Origin: Bacteroidales bacterium
GTDB lineage: Bacteria; Bacteroidota; Bacteroidia; Bacteroidales; 4484-276
Assembly (NCBI GenBank): GCA_012523265.1
Contig: JAAYIU010000150.1
Span: 1-37,202, forward strand
Direction: 5' to 3'
DNA: 37,202 nucleotides
Shown: one piece after another, positions 33,171 to 37,202 of the stretch
Layout: every line of letters starts with the position of its first letter
Position numbering within the stretch: position 1 is the first letter of the stretch
Made by a program: the position numbers and the translations under genes
The notes under the pieces: generated by a model
Told to the model about the DNA's origin: nothing
Seen by the model: only the letters and a program-made list of their open reading frames with translations
Database searches by the model: none

Positions 33171-35160
33171 AATTGAATTTACTTAGTGGTATTACTATGG
33201 AAATGATCGTACCACGGTTTTCCATCGAATCAATAAAAAAATCACCTTTCAGATTTTCGATACGTGAGCGGATGTTGCTCAACCCGCCGCCCGGAATAAT
33301 GAGCATATTTTTCTCATCGAAGCCTTTGCCATCATCTTCTACCATCACCGTAATCGCCTCATTGCTTTTCACAACCTGCGCAGAAAATGTTTTGGCGCCG
33401 GCGTGTTTAATGGTGTTATTAAGCAGTTCCTGAAGCGCGCGATAGAGCGTATTTTCGATGATGGCATCCATTTTTCCGTTGAGGCCATACAACTGAAGCT
33501 GCACACGGATGTGGCTGGTTTTGTTTATCTGGTCGGCCATATCTTTCAGTGCGTCGGCCAGGCCTTTTGTTGTCAGCACCGAGGGAGCAAGGTTGTGGGA
33601 GATATTGCGCAACTCACTAAAGGCGGCATCCACCACTTCGATGGCTGTTTCGAGAAGTTCTTTTCGGCGCTCATCGGGCAAACTATCTTTTTGCTGCAGT
33701 GCACTCATATTGAGCCGTGCTGCCGAAAGCATCTGACCCAGCCCGTCGTGCAGCTCCTGACCGATGCGTTTGCGCTCCTGTATTTCGGCTTCGGCGGCAG
33801 CCCGCGATTTTTTCTCGGTCAACGACAGTATCATTTTCTGGGTATTCGACTCCTTACGGTGATTGTGGTTAAGATATAAAAGGTAGAAGCCAAACAAGGC
33901 CAGCAGAAATGCTATGATGATAAAGATGATGATGTTGTTTTTTTTGCTTAACAAAAGTTCCTGCCGCTGTATCTCAAGCTGCTGAACCTCTTTGGCCAGA
34001 CTAAGCTGTTCTATCTCCAGATTATAAATCTGATGTAGCTTGGTTTGGTTTATAATGGAATCTTTGAGAATCCCGGCCCGGCGAAAGTGCTCCAATGCTT
34101 TGCCTGTATCTTCCATCTCTTCATAAATTTCAGCGTAAACCTCGTGCGTTTCCTGGCGGAGCTTTATGTTACCAATTTCGTTGGCAATAAGCATGGCAGA
34201 ATCAGTATGCAAAATGGCTGCCTTAAGGTTGCCTGCTTTGATGAGGGCTTGTGCAATCCCCAAATCCGAAAAAGCCATCTGAAAAGGTTGATTAATAATT
34301 CGTGCTATGGCTTTGCTTTGGTTGTAATTTTGGATGGCAGCCCCAGTATTTCCTATCGAATTATAAACATTGGCTATGCCCTGGTATTCGATAATGAGTC
34401 CGTATTTGTTATCTTTTGCGCTGTCGTAGGTCAAAGCAAGGCGATGATAATAAAGCGCCGAATCGTATTGGTTTTGGCCAAGTAAAAGCATTCCTATATT
34501 GCCAAGTGTAGCTGCTATGCCGATGCTATCATTAGCGCGGGTGAAACCATTGAGCGCCTCATCGAATTTGATGCGGGCCTTTACCGGGTTGTCGATATCA
34601 TTGTAAAGCAAGCCAATGTTGTTAAGCGTACTTGCGGTGCTAAGGGTATCTTTTAGTAAGGTGTATTGATCGAGGGACTTCAGGAAGTAATCCATGGCTT
34701 CTTTGTGGTTGCCGATTTTGAGGCTGGAAGTTCCCAGATTATTATACACGTGTGCCATTCTAAGATGATCTCCAAGTTTTTGCGCAAGTTCCAAAGCCTG
34801 ATAAAAAGTGGCGAGTGCTTCGTTATAGTTGGCTTGCATGTGATAGGTGGCACCCAACAGATTGGTGCTTCTTGTAAGCAATGCCGGATCGACTCCTTCC
34901 GGATTTTGGAGCACCTGTTTGATGATTTCCCGGGCACCTCCCGGATCGGTGTACAATACCTGAATGGCAGCCTTAAACAAGCTGTCGTTGTAATCAGACT
35001 TCTTTTCCGAAACTATTTCCTGCACATTATCTGGCTGTCCTAATCCGGCTGCTGAAGCTGATGGCAAAGCGACTAATAGCAAGGCAGCAACAACGGTTAT
35101 CGTTATGATAATCATTGCAGCAACCCTTGTAGGCAACCTATAAAAAAATGATCGGGACAT
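33136..35160 (-). CDS. TPR-containing sensor histidine kinase (HisKA_3 type)
   Basis: The 674-residue product starts at ATG 35160; a GTG further upstream overlaps the -7 box and is rejected. It has an exported N-terminal signal, then five to seven tetratricopeptide repeats outside the cytoplasm (about 95-385, e.g. AHVYNNLGTSSLKIGNHKEAMDYF). A membrane helix (about 409-430) and a short coiled coil follow. The HisKA_3 phospho-acceptor is His471 in RIGQELHDGLGQML. The ATPase domain has ALQELLNNTIKHAGA and DDGKGFDEKN. This is the common Bacteroidota NarX-like layout. It should phosphorylate the NarL-type regulator encoded next. The signal it senses is unknown. Confidence 0.94.
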   Translation of the reverse strand: MSRSFFYRLPTRVAAMIIITITVVAALLLVALPSASAAGLGQPDNVQEIVSEKKSDYNDSLFKAAIQVLYTDPGGAREIIKQVLQNPEGVDPALLTRSTNLLGATYHMQANYNEALATFYQALELAQKLGDHLRMAHVYNNLGTSSLKIGNHKEAMDYFLKSLDQYTLLKDTLSTASTLNNIGLLYNDIDNPVKARIKFDEALNGFTRANDSIGIAATLGNIGMLLLGQNQYDSALYYHRLALTYDSAKDNKYGLIIEYQGIANVYNSIGNTGAAIQNYNQSKAIARIINQPFQMAFSDLGIAQALIKAGNLKAAILHTDSAMLIANEIGNIKLRQETHEVYAEIYEEMEDTGKALEHFRRAGILKDSIINQTKLHQIYNLEIEQLSLAKEVQQLEIQRQELLLSKKNNIIIFIIIAFLLALFGFYLLYLNHNHRKESNTQKMILSLTEKKSRAAAEAEIQERKRIGQELHDGLGQMLSAARLNMSALQQKDSLPDERRKELLETAIEVVDAAFSELRNISHNLAPSVLTTKGLADALKDMADQINKTSHIRVQLQLYGLNGKMDAIIENTLYRALQELLNNTIKHAGAKTFSAQVVKSNEAITVMVEDDGKGFDEKNMLIIPGGGLSNIRSRIENLKGDFFIDSMENRGTIISIVIPLSKFNYVSETYSSAGG

Positions 35161-35180
35161 AAAACATAATCTTGGTTGCA

Positions 35181-35188
35181 CAAAAGTA
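35181..35188 (-). promoter_or_regulatory. -7 box of the kinase-regulator operon
   Basis: On the minus strand TACTTTTG lies 20 bases before the kinase ATG. A TTG is present upstream, but only 13 bases away, so the -33 element is uncertain. Confidence 0.5.
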
Positions 35189-35243
35189 ATCTTTATTAGT
35201 ACAAAAAAATGAGCTAAAAGCTGATGCTGTGCAAAATACGGGT

Positions 35244-35288
35244 TTTTACGCAGTAAAATTTAAGGGAAAATTACGTAGTTTTACGTAG
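35244..35288. promoter_or_regulatory. Candidate operator with TTACGTAG repeats in the divergent intergenic region
   Basis: TTTTAC-GCA-GTAAAA is a perfect inverted repeat (35244-35258). TTACGTAG occurs at 35271-35278 and again at 35281-35288, exactly ten bases (one helical turn) apart, each with a TACGTA palindrome. They lie between the kinase-regulator operon and the divergent surface-protein gene. I infer binding sites for a regulator, possibly the NarL-type one. Confidence 0.4.
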
Positions 35289-35310
35289 ATGATTATCCGG
35301 TGAGGCTATC

Positions 35311-35318
35311 TAATTTTG
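35311..35318 (+). promoter_or_regulatory. -7 box for the surface-protein gene
   Basis: TAATTTTG followed by CC matches TAnnTTTG. It lies about 90 bases before ATG 35410, which would give a long leader. No TTG is seen at the normal distance. Confidence 0.4.
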
Positions 35319-35409
35319 CCGTTTGGATATTTTAGTGAAGGTCTGTGAAAACAGATAATAATCTACATATTAATAAATAAAGTTTTATAAACATTCAAAA
35401 CACTTAACA

Positions 35410-37202
35410 ATGAAAAAACTGCTATGCTTTCCAGCCAGGATTCTTGCGATCCTGATGATTATGCTTTTTGTGGGCTCAAATTTAGGGGCGGCCAATCCCT
35501 ACAAAAAAATGCCTGCAAACAGCTACTCACTACCTATGCAGACGTATGATCAAGACAATGATTCATACATGTTTGTAGATTCCAAAGAACAATCTACAAT
35601 AGTCGTTGGAGATGGAACTACCAAATGGTATGAAGTGCCGGTTTATGCTGGTAGAAATTATTCATTCAGTCAGTCACTTTATCTTCAGACCGAGTTAAAT
35701 TTTGAGAATAAAGTGATCGAGCAAATTGGATATCAATATCCCGGTTCAACACAGAATTTGGAACTGGAAATTGAAGTATGGATTTCGCATACGGAACTTA
35801 ATGAGCTTACAGAAAGTGTTCCACTAACAAATTTTACCAAAGTATATGACGGACTATGGGTTTGTAATAGTAATGTGGATTTTTCATCATTCGAAATTAC
35901 TCCGTTCTATTACAACAAAGTTGACAATCTGATTATTACTATCATCGAAAAATTGCCTGGAAAAACATCCTTGTCAGATGGATTTAAATCTACTATTAAA
36001 ATGTCACCCTATCAGTGTATTGGTGATGCTAATAATGATAGCCCATATAATTCTAATGACCTGCCAAGTGGAACAACAAGAATATTTAGGCCCAACATAA
36101 AATTATGGGTTAGAGATGTTCCTACAGGTCCTGCTATTTCAAAGATTGAACCTTTAGCACTGGATTTTGGTGTGGTAACTATCGGTGAAGAGGAAATTAA
36201 AACTGTGAAAATAAAAAATGATGGGGCTGATCCTTTGGAGATTACTGGTTTTTCATCATCCAATAACCAATTTTCTGTCATTAATACTTCTTTTCCTTTA
36301 ATTTTAGAAAAATATGAAAATAAAATAGTAGACATTAGGTATCAGCCTTTAACTACTGAGTATGAAACTGGAGAAATCACATTTTTTATGGATAGTAGCA
36401 TTGCTGGCGACCGGAAGGTGCAGCTTACTGGTGAAGGTGTATTCATAGAATCTGTAATCATAGGTACCGGTACTGAAGAAAGTCTTTCCGCTCCACTTAA
36501 TGCCTGGTATGGATATTCTTTTACACAAACGCTTTATCTCCAAGAAGAAATTGATCTTAACGGAAGAGCCATCAGCCGAATTGGTTACAAGTACGCCGGT
36601 TCTGCAGAAAGTGTTGATTTTCTTATTGAAGTCTGGATTAGTCACACTTCACTTGACCAACTTTCGGCCAGCGTTCCATTGACAGGATTTACCAAGGTGT
36701 ATGATGGGCCTTTTGTTGTTACGAGGGAGGACGATTTTTCATTTGTAGAGATCGATCCTTTTTTATATAACAATACTGATAACCTAATAATTACAGTAAT
36801 TGAGAAAAAGCCGGGTTATACTTCTTCATCTGATAAATTTATGGTAACTCCTGTTACTTCTGGCAGTATGTGTGTGGGTGAATGGAATGACAGCTCACCC
36901 TACGATCCTAATGCACTACCCACTGGAAACATACTTGCTTTGCGTGCCAATACCAAGCTATGGTTTAGCGGCGATATGCCTACCGAACCCGAGGCCAAAA
37001 CAATACCGGCTTCCTTGTATTTTGGAGAATTGGAACCCTCCGAGGCCAAAACAATGACCGTGGAGGTGATGAATGCCGGAGGCGGCATCCTGGAAATTAC
37101 AGGTGCTACTTTCACCAATCCTTCCTTTACAGTTATCAATGCCAACTTCCCGGTCGAATTGCCTATAAAGCAAAAGGAAACGTTTGAGATACAATTTAAT
37201 TC
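35410..37202 (+). CDS. Large secreted protein with repeated bipartite modules (partial, runs off the window)
   Basis: From ATG 35410 the frame is open for 597 codons to the window edge. A signal peptide (ILAILMIMLFVGSNLGAA) is followed by module A1 (about 65-238: VVGDGTTKWYEVPVYAGRNY, then SFSQSLYL, VWISHTEL, KVYDG, YNKVDNLIIT, ending KLWV). A choice-of-anchor D/ASH Ig-like domain follows (about 245-345: LALDFGVVTIGEEEIKTVKI to VQLTGEG). Module A2 (about 348-518) repeats A1, and a second ASH domain begins at about 525. Composition is more AT-rich than the neighbours. This looks like a Bacteroidota cell-surface or type IX-secreted protein; the sorting tail, if any, is outside the window. It is divergent from the two-component operon. 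Ligand and role are unknown. Confidence 0.85.
   Translation, partial: MKKLLCFPARILAILMIMLFVGSNLGAANPYKKMPANSYSLPMQTYDQDNDSYMFVDSKEQSTIVVGDGTTKWYEVPVYAGRNYSFSQSLYLQTELNFENKVIEQIGYQYPGSTQNLELEIEVWISHTELNELTESVPLTNFTKVYDGLWVCNSNVDFSSFEITPFYYNKVDNLIITIIEKLPGKTSLSDGFKSTIKMSPYQCIGDANNDSPYNSNDLPSGTTRIFRPNIKLWVRDVPTGPAISKIEPLALDFGVVTIGEEEIKTVKIKNDGADPLEITGFSSSNNQFSVINTSFPLILEKYENKIVDIRYQPLTTEYETGEITFFMDSSIAGDRKVQLTGEGVFIESVIIGTGTEESLSAPLNAWYGYSFTQTLYLQEEIDLNGRAISRIGYKYAGSAESVDFLIEVWISHTSLDQLSASVPLTGFTKVYDGPFVVTREDDFSFVEIDPFLYNNTDNLIITVIEKKPGYTSSSDKFMVTPVTSGSMCVGEWNDSSPYDPNALPTGNILALRANTKLWFSGDMPTEPEAKTIPASLYFGELEPSEAKTMTVEVMNAGGGILEITGATFTNPSFTVINANFPVELPIKQKETFEIQFN

Overview
This window reads as chromosomal DNA of a Bacteroidota bacterium. 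Candidate promoters have the phylum-type -7 box TAnnTTTG, often with TTG 16-21 bases upstream. Shine-Dalgarno sites are almost absent, with one clear exception before the hsdS remnant. The gene set is also typical: S9 dipeptidyl peptidase IV, DUF3078 protein, tandem SurA-type foldases, and a secreted choice-of-anchor D protein. I cannot place it below phylum level. No plasmid, phage, rRNA or CRISPR signal is visible.

Layout. 1-1.2 kb: start of an ABC-F ATPase gene (minus) and one intact tRNA-Val(GAC) set among broken tRNA-like copies whose arms are replaced by GC-rich hairpins. 1.3-5.1 kb: a dipeptidyl peptidase IV gene convergent with a group II PLP decarboxylase gene. 5.25-13.73 kb: an AT-richer accessory island around one ordinary gene (M81 peptidase). 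13.8-18 kb: pbpC and guaB. 18-22.4 kb: three consecutive SurA/PpiC-type foldase genes. 22.5-27.9 kb: orphan MoxR ATPase, then HlyD-type adaptor, MacB/FtsX-type permease and TolC-type channel, with no ATPase subunit. 28-31.8 kb: glyA, a DUF3078 protein, mscL and an MscS-type channel. 31.9-35.2 kb (minus): a GreA/Rnk-type protein and a TPR histidine kinase with NarL-type regulator. 35.4 kb to the end: a large secreted protein that runs off the window.

The most interesting part is the 5.2-13.7 kb island, which looks like a graveyard of toxin-antitoxin and restriction modules, each damaged differently. A PIN toxin (DUF4411) has a premature TGA before its conserved tail. An antitoxin has lost its toxin. 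A nucleotidyltransferase gene is reduced to 22 codons beside a truncated HEPN gene. A type I restriction locus keeps only the starts and tails of hsdM and hsdS around an AlbA_2/RecG-like gene (frameshifted in an A8 run) and a 102-residue ORF. A repeat of up to about 300 bp occurs three times here and brackets these remnants. Its copies carry a short conserved reading frame, two of them behind a -7 box, which may be an undescribed small gene or the shared start of a lost one.

A second theme is repeats reaching gene ends. The stop codons of pbpC, the decarboxylase, the NarL regulator and the hsdS remnant all lie in or against repeated or hairpin sequence. All product names rest on motifs and family knowledge read by eye; no database search was run.
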